A stretch of 47,965 nt of DNA from Treponema sp. UBA6367 (GCA_002437725.1 DJRF01000009.1:1-47965); one strand, 5' to 3'; positions 24,309 to 33,197 are shown, numbered from the stretch's first letter. Translations and numbers: made by a program. The notes: a model not told the origin generated them from the letters alone.

Positions 24309-26680
24309 TTTTTATCAGCCCCTTCTGGCAATTCCTTTTCTCCAGCATTATTTTTTTGTTCAGAAGATTTTTTTTCATCTTCATTTTGATTTGTTTCTAA
24401 TTCTTCTTTTAGTTGTGTTAGTTCGTAAAGTTTTTCTTCTGTGCAAGGTAATTCGTTTATTGTGTGGAACAAAGCAAGCGAAAGAGCCGAAGAAAATGCT
24501 GCAGGAAGTATGTTGTGGACAAGTTTTCCAATTTGGCAAGGAGTTTCATTCGATTGCATAAATGAAATTTTTATTTGGTCTGCAGAAAGCTTCGTGTCTT
24601 TTACAAGTTTTTCTAATTCCTGCTGAATTGCAAGCTTTACTGAATTTTCGGCAGCATTTATTGAAAGAATTTCTCCGCAATCGATTGCAATCCAAATTCC
24701 TTTTATTTTTTCTTGGAATGTATCAGCATTAAGTTCAACTTCAACAATTGCGCAGCCAAAGGCAACCGATTGAAATGGTGTTCCGCAAAAAGTTTCCGGA
24801 TTCCATTGCCTTTTCATTGCTGGTGTTATAGTTTTTTTTGCTACAATTGGAAGAGGCGAGTGAAATCTTTTCTTTTGAATTTCTGCGCAGCATCTTTTTA
24901 ATAGCAACGTCATTATGCTGATGTCATTATAAAAATTTTCTGGCATAGAAATTTCTTGCGAAGAAGAGAAGTCTGTGTCTATAAAGATTTTTTCTTCCTC
25001 AATTTGCAACATTCTAGAAATAATGTTTTTCCATATTGAAAGAACTGATTCAGACGGATTTACAGCTTTTATAATAACATTGCCTTCAATGTTTAATACT
25101 AGTTCCATTTTTTGATTTGCAATGACTTCCTCATCTCCTAAAAAACAAGAACCGTCGTATCCGCAAGAAAGGCCAATTCCTCTTCTTGGCAGTGCGAAAA
25201 AAGTTCTTCCGTTTTCGGATAGGTTTTGTATTGAAGAAAGTCTGTACGTTGTGTATTTTCGGTTAAAGTCACTTTGTTTTATGATTGCTTGTACAGTCTC
25301 GTTTACTTTTTTTAAGTTTAATGAGTATTGGGAAACATTTTTTTTAGGATTTAAAACAATATTTTGAACTCTAAGCGTTGTTGGCAAAATATCTGTTTTC
25401 TGGCAAATTTGCTGTATGTGGCTTTCAATTGCAAAAAATATTTGAGAATCGATTAGTTCCGTATATATTGATGATGGTGGATTCTGTGACGTGCGGATTT
25501 TTGCGGTAACTTGCATATTTTCTATGTTATAAATTCCTGTTGCAGCAATTGCAAGGCGGTCTGCAATTTTTTTTGCAAACGGATTTGTAAATCCTGCATC
25601 GCAGTCGATTTCTATTTGCATAGCCTTTATTTTTCCGTCTTTATTTATGGCAGTTCTGTGATTTACTTTTGTTTTTAAACTTGGAGCCATAAATTTTTGC
25701 TGCTCTTCCTTTGTTAAAATTAATTTTACAGGATGCTGGCTTAAAAGCGCGGCAAGGGCAGTTTGTACAGCTAGTGTTGTGCATCTCCAAATTCCGTTTG
25801 AATTTTTATCTGAAGAAAGCGTTTTTTGAATGTAAATATTTTCTTCTGAAATATTTAGAACTGATGAAATATTTTTTACGAGGTGATAGGCCCATTTTGT
25901 AGGTGTAAGAACTGTTAAAGAGCTGCCTTCAAAAAAACAAAGCGCTCCGCTTGTTTCGCACCAGTCGGGATTGAGCTCTTCTAGAGAAAAAGAATCTGAA
26001 ATTTCGTAATCTGCTTTTGCAAAAAGATTTTTAATTGTAGAAGGTCTTTTTGCAGTGGCAAAAACCCCTGTTTTAACTATTCTCCTCGCAATTTCAGCCT
26101 CATTTCTTTCATAAGGATTTACATTTTCAATAGTTTTTTCGATAAGCGACGGCTCTGCATAGCTAAAATCTTTATCTTGCTTAGGAAGTTGATCTAACGA
26201 AGGCATAATGTTCATCATATCTACAAATTCAGCAATGTCGTTGTCTTTTGTGTCTACTTGATCTGGAAGTTTCAAAACAGGTCTTTTAAGTTCATTTGAA
26301 ACCCTTTGCAGCGCAGATTCAATTGTCGTAATGTCAAAAGTTATTTGAATTTCGTCAGCAAGTTTTCGGACTGTGTTTAGTTCCGGTCCTACAAGAATTC
26401 CAACTGGTTCTCCTAAAAAATGAACGTGCTCGCTGCAAAAGACTCTTGTTTCTGTGTCTAGGGTTCTTATTTTGTTTTCACCAGGAATGTCTCTTGCTGT
26501 ATACAGGTAGTATCCTTCTGGAATATCTTTCATGGTTATGTTAGTTATTTTTCCAGATGCCACTGGTGAACGCACTAAAGCTGCATATAATATGCCTTTT
26601 TTGCTGCAATCAGTGTAATAATCTTTTGAAAAAAATGAGTTTGTGTTCTTTTTTGAAAGTCCTGCTGTTTTTTTACGCAT
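24305..26680 (-). CDS. Molybdopterin-subunit-like protein of the xanthine dehydrogenase family, apparently lacking cofactor and catalytic motifs
   Basis: A 791-residue relative of XdhA/CoxL. Recognisable parts are ALVRSPVASGKI (34-45), HFLGEPVGILVG (87-98), the segment ending HPVKLILTKEEQ (316-327) and LPRRGIGLSCGY. The usual pocket motifs are changed. GGGFGGK is replaced by SSDKNSNGI (289-297). The MRGFGxPQ region reads NPPSSIYTELIDSQ (400-413). The KGVGE loop with the catalytic Glu reads CQIGKLVHN, with Lys about 719 at the Glu position. Molybdenum hydroxylase activity is therefore doubtful. The C-terminal 45 residues are a charged Glu/Lys/Asn tail. The start overlaps the aminotransferase stop by 8 nt. 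Family membership is clear; function is unknown. Confidence 0.8.
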   Translation of the reverse strand: MRKKTAGLSKKNTNSFFSKDYYTDCSKKGILYAALVRSPVASGKITNITMKDIPEGYYLYTARDIPGENKIRTLDTETRVFCSEHVHFLGEPVGILVGPELNTVRKLADEIQITFDITTIESALQRVSNELKRPVLKLPDQVDTKDNDIAEFVDMMNIMPSLDQLPKQDKDFSYAEPSLIEKTIENVNPYERNEAEIARRIVKTGVFATAKRPSTIKNLFAKADYEISDSFSLEELNPDWCETSGALCFFEGSSLTVLTPTKWAYHLVKNISSVLNISEENIYIQKTLSSDKNSNGIWRCTTLAVQTALAALLSQHPVKLILTKEEQQKFMAPSLKTKVNHRTAINKDGKIKAMQIEIDCDAGFTNPFAKKIADRLAIAATGIYNIENMQVTAKIRTSQNPPSSIYTELIDSQIFFAIESHIQQICQKTDILPTTLRVQNIVLNPKKNVSQYSLNLKKVNETVQAIIKQSDFNRKYTTYRLSSIQNLSENGRTFFALPRRGIGLSCGYDGSCFLGDEEVIANQKMELVLNIEGNVIIKAVNPSESVLSIWKNIISRMLQIEEEKIFIDTDFSSSQEISMPENFYNDISIMTLLLKRCCAEIQKKRFHSPLPIVAKKTITPAMKRQWNPETFCGTPFQSVAFGCAIVEVELNADTFQEKIKGIWIAIDCGEILSINAAENSVKLAIQQELEKLVKDTKLSADQIKISFMQSNETPCQIGKLVHNILPAAFSSALSLALFHTINELPCTEEKLYELTQLKEELETNQNEDEKKSSEQKNNAGEKELPEGADKK

Positions 26681-27905
26681 GGTATTCTTTTCCTATTTTT
26701 AAAACAGATTCGATTACTAAGTTAATCATTTCGTCTGTCATATCTGGCCAAAGAGGAAGTGTTATTGTTGAAGTGTATTGTTTTTCTGCATTTGGAAAGT
26801 TATCTTTTGTAAAATTTTTGTAAAGTTTTTTCCAATATGTAAATCTAAAAAGCGGAATAAAGTGAACGGAAATTCCGACTCCATTTTTTTGTAACGTTTT
26901 TGCAAAATCATCTCTGCCTATTTTTAATTTTTCTGGGATAATTCTCATTAAGTAAAGATGCCAAGCATTTCCTTCTGAATCTGGCGGCAGTTTTATAAAA
27001 TCACAGTTTTTAAATGCTTCATTATATTTTTTTACTATTTCTTTTCTTTTCGAAAAGAACAATTCTGCTTTTTTTAGTTGGCAGCAACCGATTGAGGCTA
27101 GAATATCTGGAAGATTAAATTTGTATCCAGGAGCAATAATATCGTATTCCCAGCTTGCTCTAGGAGAGGTGTATCTGTCCCAAGTGTTTCTGTCCATTCC
27201 GTGCATGCGCATTGAAGTCATTCTTTTTGCAAGTTCTTTATTCCTAGTGCAGACCATTCCTCCTTCTGCTGTAGTTATAGTTTTTGTTACGTAAAATGAA
27301 AAAACTCCTATATCGCCAATTGAACCTGCATAGCCTAGTTCTGTTTTGCTTGGAAAAGAATGAGCTGCATCTTCAATTACTTTGACATTATATTTTTTTG
27401 CAAGCTGCATTATTTTTTTCATATTGCAAAGATTTCCGCCTATGTGCACAGGAACAATTGCCTTTACTTTTTTTCCTTTAGAAGATTTTAAAATTTTTTC
27501 GATTTTATTGCAGTCAATGCTATAAGTGTCTTCTTCAATGTCTGCAAAGTATACATCTGCCCCTAAATGTCTTGCGCAGGCTGCTGTAGAAACAAATGTG
27601 TAGGGAGTTGTTATAATGGCAGTTCCTTTTTTTACTCCGCAAGCTTCCATTGCAAGAATCATTCCGCTAGTGTTTGAATTTACTGCCAAACTTATGACGC
27701 TAGAATCTTCAAGTCCAAAGTCTTTTCTGTTTTTTAGGCTGGAGGAATCTTTATTCATGAAATCGCTAAAATCTTGTTCAAATTTAAGAGCGTATTTGCC
27801 GGTTGTAAGCCAGCCTGAACGCAATACGTCTAAAACAGCATCTTCTTCTTCTTTTGAAATTGAAGGTTTTGAATAACGAACTTTTAATGAATCTGCATCG
27901 CTCAT
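26673..27905 (-). CDS. DegT/DnrJ/EryC1/StrS-family PLP aminotransferase
   Basis: A 410-residue sugar aminotransferase. Family marks are RYSKPSISKEEEDAVLDVLRSGWLTTG at the start, the PLP-phosphate region, VIEDAAHSFPS with the ring-stacking Asp, and the Schiff-base lysine in FSFYVTKTITTAEGGM. It should transfer an amino group to a 4-keto or 3-keto nucleotide sugar, plausibly the product of the CapD-like enzyme encoded just upstream, 10 nt away. The exact sugar (for example a bacillosamine- or pseudaminic-type intermediate) cannot be read from sequence. It shares 8 nt with the following xanthine dehydrogenase-like gene. Confidence 0.92.
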   Translation of the reverse strand: MSDADSLKVRYSKPSISKEEEDAVLDVLRSGWLTTGKYALKFEQDFSDFMNKDSSSLKNRKDFGLEDSSVISLAVNSNTSGMILAMEACGVKKGTAIITTPYTFVSTAACARHLGADVYFADIEEDTYSIDCNKIEKILKSSKGKKVKAIVPVHIGGNLCNMKKIMQLAKKYNVKVIEDAAHSFPSKTELGYAGSIGDIGVFSFYVTKTITTAEGGMVCTRNKELAKRMTSMRMHGMDRNTWDRYTSPRASWEYDIIAPGYKFNLPDILASIGCCQLKKAELFFSKRKEIVKKYNEAFKNCDFIKLPPDSEGNAWHLYLMRIIPEKLKIGRDDFAKTLQKNGVGISVHFIPLFRFTYWKKLYKNFTKDNFPNAEKQYTSTITLPLWPDMTDEMINLVIESVLKIGKEYHA

Positions 27906-27915
27906 AATTTATTTC

Positions 27916-29394
27916 CTATTTGCTATAAAATCCTTTTAAAGACGGAAAGTTGTTGCAAAGAATGTTTATAAGAATATCTTTGTTTCTGTAAATATCTTGA
28001 TTTAGCTGGTTATTTTCATAAAAGCAAATTGGTTTTAATTCATTTAGCAAAGAATCTAGTCGTTCTTTAGAAAAGTATATGTTTTTTAACCTTAAGATTT
28101 TTGGAAAATTTGTTTTTTCGGGTTGTTCTTCTTTTAACCATAGAGGTTCTGTTGAGCGTTCGCCTTTTCGTTTGCCTATTATTTTAATATCTATATCTTT
28201 ATAAGGCTTTAGCCCGCTAAATTTTATTATTTGTTCTGCAAGGTCTATTATTTTTATAGGTTCGCCCATATCTAGCAGATAAGATTCCTTGTTGTTTCCA
28301 ACTCCTCCGGTTTGCAGGACAAGAGAGCAAGCTTCAGGGATTGTCATAAAGAAGCGTTCCATGTCATCAGAAGTTACAGTTACAGGACCTCCATTTTTTA
28401 TCTGCTCCATAAAAAGTGGAAGAATAGAGCCTCTTGAGCCTAGTACATTTCCAAATCGCACAAACATAAATTTTTTGTTTTTCTCCGTTTGACTTGCCGC
28501 TTGCAAAACTAGCTTTTCGCAAATCATTTTAGAAACCCCATACACGCTTACTGGAGAAACAGCTTTATCTGTAGAAATAAGAACAAATCTTTGCACGTTT
28601 TCTTCAAGGCTTGCATCCAAAAGGTTTTTAGTGCCAAATACATTGTTTTGTATTGCAGCCACAGGATTTTCTTCCATTAGCGGAACGTGTTTGTAGGCTG
28701 CGCAGTGAAAGATTACATCGCATTTTGTTTTTTTTATAATATACTTTGTGTATGCCCTGTCTGTCATGTCGCCAATGATTGGAACAATAGTTGCTTTTTC
28801 GCCTACACCCTCGTGCTGCAAGAGTCTTAATTCTCTGTCAATTTGATATATAGAATTTTCTCCATGACCAAAAAGATACAGGCGCTCAGCTCCTCCAGAA
28901 AGAAGCTGCCTTGAAAGCTCTGAGCCGATTGAACCTCCTGCGCCTGTTATTAGAACTCTTTTTCCCCTAAGGTATGAAAGGCTTTCTTTTAAAGGAATTT
29001 TTACAGGAGTTCTTCCAAGTATATCTAATGGGTCAATCTCTCTGGTTTGAACTAGGTGAGCAGAACCTGTAACCACTTGAGAAATTCCTGGAAGAATTTT
29101 TATGTGCGAAAATCCGCTTTTTTTTAGGGTTTCGTATATTTGCCGAATTCGTTCAACGCTTGCACTTGGAATAGCTATAATGGCTTCGTCTTGCTCTGTG
29201 CATCTTAAGATTGCAGTAATATTTGAAATTGGTCCTAAAACGGGAATGCCATCTATTTGTTTTCCTATTAGATTTGTATCATCGTCTAAAAAAGCTGCTA
29301 CAGAGCCAAATGTTTTTTTTCGTTTTATATCGTCTGCAATAGTCTGTCCTGCAAAGCCAGCGCCAATTATATATAAATGCCTTTCATTAATCAT
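27916..29394 (-). CDS. CapD/FlaA1-type nucleotide-sugar 4,6-dehydratase/epimerase without membrane domain
   Basis: A 492-residue protein with two Rossmann parts: an N-terminal NAD(P)-binding-like domain (IIGAGFAGQTI, 9-19) and the SDR catalytic domain (TGAGGSIGSELSR, 150-162; STDKA, 274-278). Membrane relatives such as WbpM, PglF and CapD are about 600-650 residues with N-terminal helices; those helices are absent here, so this is a soluble version. Those relatives have Met in place of the catalytic Tyr (NVMGxTK); here the motif is SVYGVSK with Tyr285 and Lys289. The substrate is probably a UDP-sugar. GAGG precedes the ATG. It heads the five-gene minus-strand cluster. Confidence 0.88.
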   Translation of the reverse strand: MINERHLYIIGAGFAGQTIADDIKRKKTFGSVAAFLDDDTNLIGKQIDGIPVLGPISNITAILRCTEQDEAIIAIPSASVERIRQIYETLKKSGFSHIKILPGISQVVTGSAHLVQTREIDPLDILGRTPVKIPLKESLSYLRGKRVLITGAGGSIGSELSRQLLSGGAERLYLFGHGENSIYQIDRELRLLQHEGVGEKATIVPIIGDMTDRAYTKYIIKKTKCDVIFHCAAYKHVPLMEENPVAAIQNNVFGTKNLLDASLEENVQRFVLISTDKAVSPVSVYGVSKMICEKLVLQAASQTEKNKKFMFVRFGNVLGSRGSILPLFMEQIKNGGPVTVTSDDMERFFMTIPEACSLVLQTGGVGNNKESYLLDMGEPIKIIDLAEQIIKFSGLKPYKDIDIKIIGKRKGERSTEPLWLKEEQPEKTNFPKILRLKNIYFSKERLDSLLNELKPICFYENNQLNQDIYRNKDILINILCNNFPSLKGFYSK

Positions 29395-29634
29395 TGCTAT
29401 TGCCTCGTTTTATATCGTTGTGTTTAGTTTGACAGTTCTAAAGTCTCGCTTCTATAAATTTTGAAAAAACGCTTGCAGCGAACTTGCAATTCGTTCAGAT
29501 GGTTGTGCTCGCGCTTCGTTTGAATGGCTTTTGTTTGCTATGCAACCTTGATTGTTCTTGTCGCACAAAATCTTCACAAATTGCAATTTCGCTTACGCTT
29601 TTATTCTTTTTCCTAAAAACTTGACTTTCGCCTT
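29395..29634 (-). promoter_or_regulatory. Long untranslated leader of the capD-like operon, with a hairpin and T run
   Basis: If transcription starts from the promoter at 29635-29663, the leader is about 230 nt, much longer than others here. It has no open frame that I can support and is richer in G+C than usual intergenic DNA. At 29473-29489 the minus strand forms TTGCA/TGCAA around a 7-nt loop, followed 3 nt later by six T (29469-29464), which is a weak terminator-like structure. I recognise no known riboswitch class. Confidence 0.35.
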
Positions 29635-29663
29635 ATTATATCATAAGCAGATTTGTTTCTCAA
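29635..29663 (-). promoter_or_regulatory. Promoter of the capD-like operon
   Basis: Minus strand: TTGAGA (29663-29658), 17-nt spacer, perfect TATAAT (29640-29635). A plus-strand candidate in the same interval (TTGTTT 29653-29658, 18 nt, TATATT 29677-29682) may serve the divergent gene at 29765. Confidence 0.55.
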
Positions 29664-29764
29664 TTAAACGTTATTATATATTCAAAATAACTCTAAACAG
29701 AAATATTTTTTTTTCCGAACATTAAAAAGAAGGGGATTTTTGGAGAGAATTTTGGGAGTTGTTG

Positions 29765-30277
29765 ATGAAAAAAGGATTTTTTATTCTTTTTGGATTTGTT
29801 TTTTTAGGAGTTCAGTCTGTTTTTTGCAAAGGACTTTCTTTTGAACTTGTTCAAAGATCAGGAAACATAAAAGACGTGTGCGAAGCGTCTTTGGTTTTTG
29901 AAGATGAGCTTATGAATTGCTTTTTTGATTCTGGATTTATTGTTTCTAATTTTCCAACAGTAGTTTCTTCTTCTGACAAAAATGATGAAAAACTTTTTGA
30001 AAAAGCTTTTGCGCAGTCAAGCGAAGGTCTTGCCGATTATTTTGTTCAAATTAAACTATTTTTTAATAATCTAAAAGATGATGAAAAAAATCTTCCATCG
30101 CTAAGTCAAATTGAAAAGGTGTCTTGGAAAATAGTTGCCGTAAAAGATGGAAACTTAATAAACTATGGGGAAAGAAAAGTTTTAGATAGAAAAAAATTGA
30201 ATTCTGAATTTGGAATAAAAGATTTTTCTGCAGCCTTTGCCACTGACTTAATAAGTTTTGTGAATACAAAGGGTTAA
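29765..30277 (+). CDS. Small secreted protein of unknown function
   Basis: 170 residues from ATG 29765, which has GGGAG 6 nt upstream; earlier in-frame TTG codons at 29759 and 29762 are less likely. The N-terminus is a signal peptide (KKGFFILFGFVFLGVQSVFC, cleavage near FCKG). The mature part is a mixed alpha/beta protein with no Cys pattern or motif that I recognise. It lies 17 nt before the DPBB/SPOR gene, so the two are probably co-transcribed and may act together at the cell envelope. Confidence 0.72.
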   Translation: MKKGFFILFGFVFLGVQSVFCKGLSFELVQRSGNIKDVCEASLVFEDELMNCFFDSGFIVSNFPTVVSSSDKNDEKLFEKAFAQSSEGLADYFVQIKLFFNNLKDDEKNLPSLSQIEKVSWKIVAVKDGNLINYGERKVLDRKKLNSEFGIKDFSAAFATDLISFVNTKG

Positions 30278-30294
30278 ACTAGAGGGGTATATAT

Positions 30295-32049
30295 ATGAAA
30301 AAGATTTTTAGTCTGTTTGCTTCACTTTTTTTAGTAGGTTTGCTGTTTACTTCTTTTAGCACTTCTTTAGATGGGCGTGCATTAGTCGCTGACGAAGGAG
30401 CGATGCCAAAAGGTGCATTTGCAAAAACAGTTGGTTATCTTCCAGGTGACACAATTATTGTTACAAATTTAACTAATGGTAAAAATATTGACATTCTTGT
30501 TATTGGAGCGCTAGACCCTTCTGAAGGCGTTGCAATTCTTCTTTCTCCTGAAGCTGCGGAACTTGTTGGAATAAAAAAGGGTGCTGACACCGTCGTAAAG
30601 ATTACAAAGCGTTCTGGGCAGTTAGATGAAGCTTGCACAGGAACTGCGGTAATCGGCGTTGAAAATAAAAAAGAAGAAGCTGCTGAGCAAAATACTGATG
30701 AAAATAAAGTGGAAACTTCAGAAGTTGCAGAGCTTAATGGCGAAAAATCTGCTGAAGAAAAAACAGAAATCGCTTCAAATGACCAGGAAGCTACGCAAGA
30801 AACAGAAGCCTCTGTCGAAAGTGAAAATACTCCTGCAGAAGAAGAAACAACTAAAGATTCTGATTTAGAAGAAACTGCTCCTTCTCTTGAAACTGTCCCT
30901 GCAGAAACGTCTGAAGAAAATTTAGCAGCTTCAGAGGGTGAAGAAAAAAGTAATGATGGTGTAGAAGTAATACAAGCTACTGAAGAAGAGCCTGCAAAGG
31001 ATGATAAAATTGAATCTGAAAAAGTAAATCAAGAAGAACTTTCTTTTGATGATGTGCAAGAAACAGAAGAAAAAGAAAGCGAAGCTGAAGTAGAATCTGT
31101 TGAGCCTGAAAACTTGGCTTCAGAGGAGGCTTTTGAAAATAAAGAGCCTGTTGCAAAGGATGAAGATGCTGTGGAAGCTGAAATTCCTTCAGAATCTGTA
31201 GCTCCAGAAAATTTGGACGACTTAAAAGAAGATGATAAAGAAAAAATACAAGACAGCGCATCAATTTCTGAGGATAATAATGAAGAACTCATTTCTCCTG
31301 TAGAAAAAGAAGAACTGCCACAAGAAACAGAAGATAGCGAAGCTGTTGCAAATACAGAAAATATTCCTCAGGAAGAAGACTCTGTTAAAATGGAAGCTAT
31401 AAAAAAAGAAGAGCTTCCAGAGGAGGATCTTTCAAAGGAGGAAGTTTCTAAAGAAGAATTGCCGCCAGCAGAAGAAACTGAAAGCAATAGTGAAAAAATC
31501 GAAGCAGAAAATATTCCTTCAGAAGAAGATACTTCTTTAAATGAAGCTGGTAGCGATAAAGGCATCGCTCCACAAAAGAGCGTCGCAGAAGTTGGTGAGC
31601 CAGAGTCAAACGACGAATCTTATGAAGGTATAATTCTTGTTCCTGCAGAATCAAATCCTCCAGAGGCTTCTGCAGATGCAGAAAATCCTGAAACTGTTGC
31701 AGAAGAATCAAGCGAAGTTTCTAAAGACTCTGAAGAAGATTCTAAAGGAGTTCCTGTGCAAAAAGAAGAAAATCCATATTCTGAGATAAATAAATACACA
31801 GTTGAAAGTCTAAATTCTCTTAAGAGCGGCAAATACTACGTTCAGATTGCGGTGCTTTCTGATGAAAATAATATAAAGTCGCTTATTTCTAAGTATGGAA
31901 AAAAATATCCTATTACGCTTGTTCCGTTAGTTTCTAAAAAAGGTTATCAAGTTTTGATTGGACCTATAGGAATGGATGAATATGGAACTGTGCTTAATCG
32001 CTTTAAAAATGATGGATATAAAGATTCTTTCTTGCGTAAGATAAAGTAA
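30295..32049 (+). CDS. RlpA-like envelope protein: DPBB domain, very acidic linker, SPOR domain
   Basis: A 584-residue exported protein. After a signal peptide (residues 1-25), residues about 27-112 resemble a double-psi beta-barrel (GRALVADEGAMPKGAFAKTV, then GDTIIVTNLTNGKNIDILVIG). Residues about 120-505 form a low-complexity, Glu/Ser/Ala-rich strongly acidic linker without stable domain signs. The last 75 residues are a SPOR domain (GKYYVQIAVLSDENN, YQVLIGPIG), which binds denuded peptidoglycan glycan strands at division sites. DPBB plus SPOR is the RlpA arrangement; RlpA of Pseudomonas is a lytic transglycosylase. Whether this DPBB is catalytic is unclear. AGAGGGG lies just before the ATG. 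Long antisense frames opposite the linker are compositional artefacts. Confidence 0.85.
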   Translation: MKKIFSLFASLFLVGLLFTSFSTSLDGRALVADEGAMPKGAFAKTVGYLPGDTIIVTNLTNGKNIDILVIGALDPSEGVAILLSPEAAELVGIKKGADTVVKITKRSGQLDEACTGTAVIGVENKKEEAAEQNTDENKVETSEVAELNGEKSAEEKTEIASNDQEATQETEASVESENTPAEEETTKDSDLEETAPSLETVPAETSEENLAASEGEEKSNDGVEVIQATEEEPAKDDKIESEKVNQEELSFDDVQETEEKESEAEVESVEPENLASEEAFENKEPVAKDEDAVEAEIPSESVAPENLDDLKEDDKEKIQDSASISEDNNEELISPVEKEELPQETEDSEAVANTENIPQEEDSVKMEAIKKEELPEEDLSKEEVSKEELPPAEETESNSEKIEAENIPSEEDTSLNEAGSDKGIAPQKSVAEVGEPESNDESYEGIILVPAESNPPEASADAENPETVAEESSEVSKDSEEDSKGVPVQKEENPYSEINKYTVESLNSLKSGKYYVQIAVLSDENNIKSLISKYGKKYPITLVPLVSKKGYQVLIGPIGMDEYGTVLNRFKNDGYKDSFLRKIK

Positions 32050-32111
32050 AGTGCTACAGTATAATTAAAATTATGCCGGGCTTTAGCGCGACGATTTGTG
32101 AGGTTATATAA

Positions 32112-33140
32112 ATGAGAAAGAAAAATATTGATTGGTCAAATCTTCCATTTGGCTATATAAAAACAGACAAACGTTTTATTGCAGAATACAAAGATGGCTC
32201 TTGGAACAAAGGAAAACTTTCAAAAGATGGAAATGTTTGCATAAGCGAATGTGCAGGTGTTCTTCAGTATGCGCAAACCTGTTTTGAAGGACTAAAGGCA
32301 TATACCACAAAAGATGGTAAAATTGTTACGTTCCGCCCTGATTTGAATGCTAGCCGAATGGCGGACAGTTGCCGCCGGCTTGAAATGCCTGTTTTTCCAG
32401 AAGACAGATTTGTTCAAGCCGTACTCGATACTGTAAAAGCAAATATTGATTGGGTTCCTCCATTTGGAACTGGCGCAACTCTGTATATACGTCCATTTAT
32501 GTTTGGCTCGGATGCTGTCATTGGTGTAAAGCCTTCTGCTGAATATCAGTTTAGAATTTTTGTTACTCCAGTAGGACCTTATTTTAAAGGTGGCGTAAAA
32601 CCTATTGTTGTGAGAATTTCTGACTTAGACAGGGCAGCTCCTCACGGAACTGGTAATATAAAGGCAGGCTTAAATTATGCTATGAGTTTGTACAACATAG
32701 TTGACGCTCATAAATGCGGCTATGCAGAAAATCTTTATACAGATCCTGCTACTCACACATATATTGAAGAAACTGGCGGCGCGAACGTTTTGTTTGTAAC
32801 AAAGGATGGGAAACTGGTTACTCCGAAATCTAGCAGCATTTTGCCTTCTATTACAAGGCGTTCCCTTGTTCAAGTTGCAAAGGACTATTTAGGAATTGAA
32901 GTAGAAGAACGCCAAATAAACAAAAATGAGCTTTCTGATTTTGCAGAATGTGGACTTTGTGGAACAGCCGCAGTTATTTCTCCTATTGGAAAGATTGTTG
33001 ACCACGAAAAAGAAATTCTTGTTCCTAGTGGAATGGAAAAAATCGGTCCGGTTTTGGCTAAACTTCGCGAAACTCTTACAGGTATTCAAATGGGCGAAAT
33101 TAAAGCCCCTGATGGTTGGATATATACAGTTCGCGATTAA
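32112..33140 (+). CDS. ilvE: Branched-chain amino acid aminotransferase
   Basis: A 342-residue fold-type IV PLP aminotransferase of the longer (eukaryote-like) BCAT group. The Schiff-base lysine is Lys184 in GTGNIKAGLNYA, and YIEETGGANVLFV and TRRSLVQVAKDYLG follow. It interconverts leucine, isoleucine and valine with their 2-oxo acids. TGAGG precedes the start. A TATAAT-like box lies at 32060-32065 with no good -35. No other branched-chain biosynthesis genes are nearby, so a catabolic or salvage role is also possible. Confidence 0.95.
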   Translation: MRKKNIDWSNLPFGYIKTDKRFIAEYKDGSWNKGKLSKDGNVCISECAGVLQYAQTCFEGLKAYTTKDGKIVTFRPDLNASRMADSCRRLEMPVFPEDRFVQAVLDTVKANIDWVPPFGTGATLYIRPFMFGSDAVIGVKPSAEYQFRIFVTPVGPYFKGGVKPIVVRISDLDRAAPHGTGNIKAGLNYAMSLYNIVDAHKCGYAENLYTDPATHTYIEETGGANVLFVTKDGKLVTPKSSSILPSITRRSLVQVAKDYLGIEVEERQINKNELSDFAECGLCGTAAVISPIGKIVDHEKEILVPSGMEKIGPVLAKLRETLTGIQMGEIKAPDGWIYTVRD

Positions 33141-33197
33141 AATAACTTTGAATAAAAACAGGGGTTGCATATTGCAGACCACAATAAAAGTATATCT

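Noticed and set aside
30977..31832. Several minus-strand frames rich in Leu or Ser opposite the DPBB/SPOR gene.
   Set aside because: They are antisense shadows of the Glu-rich linker (GAA/GAG read as TTC/CTC), without starts or motifs.
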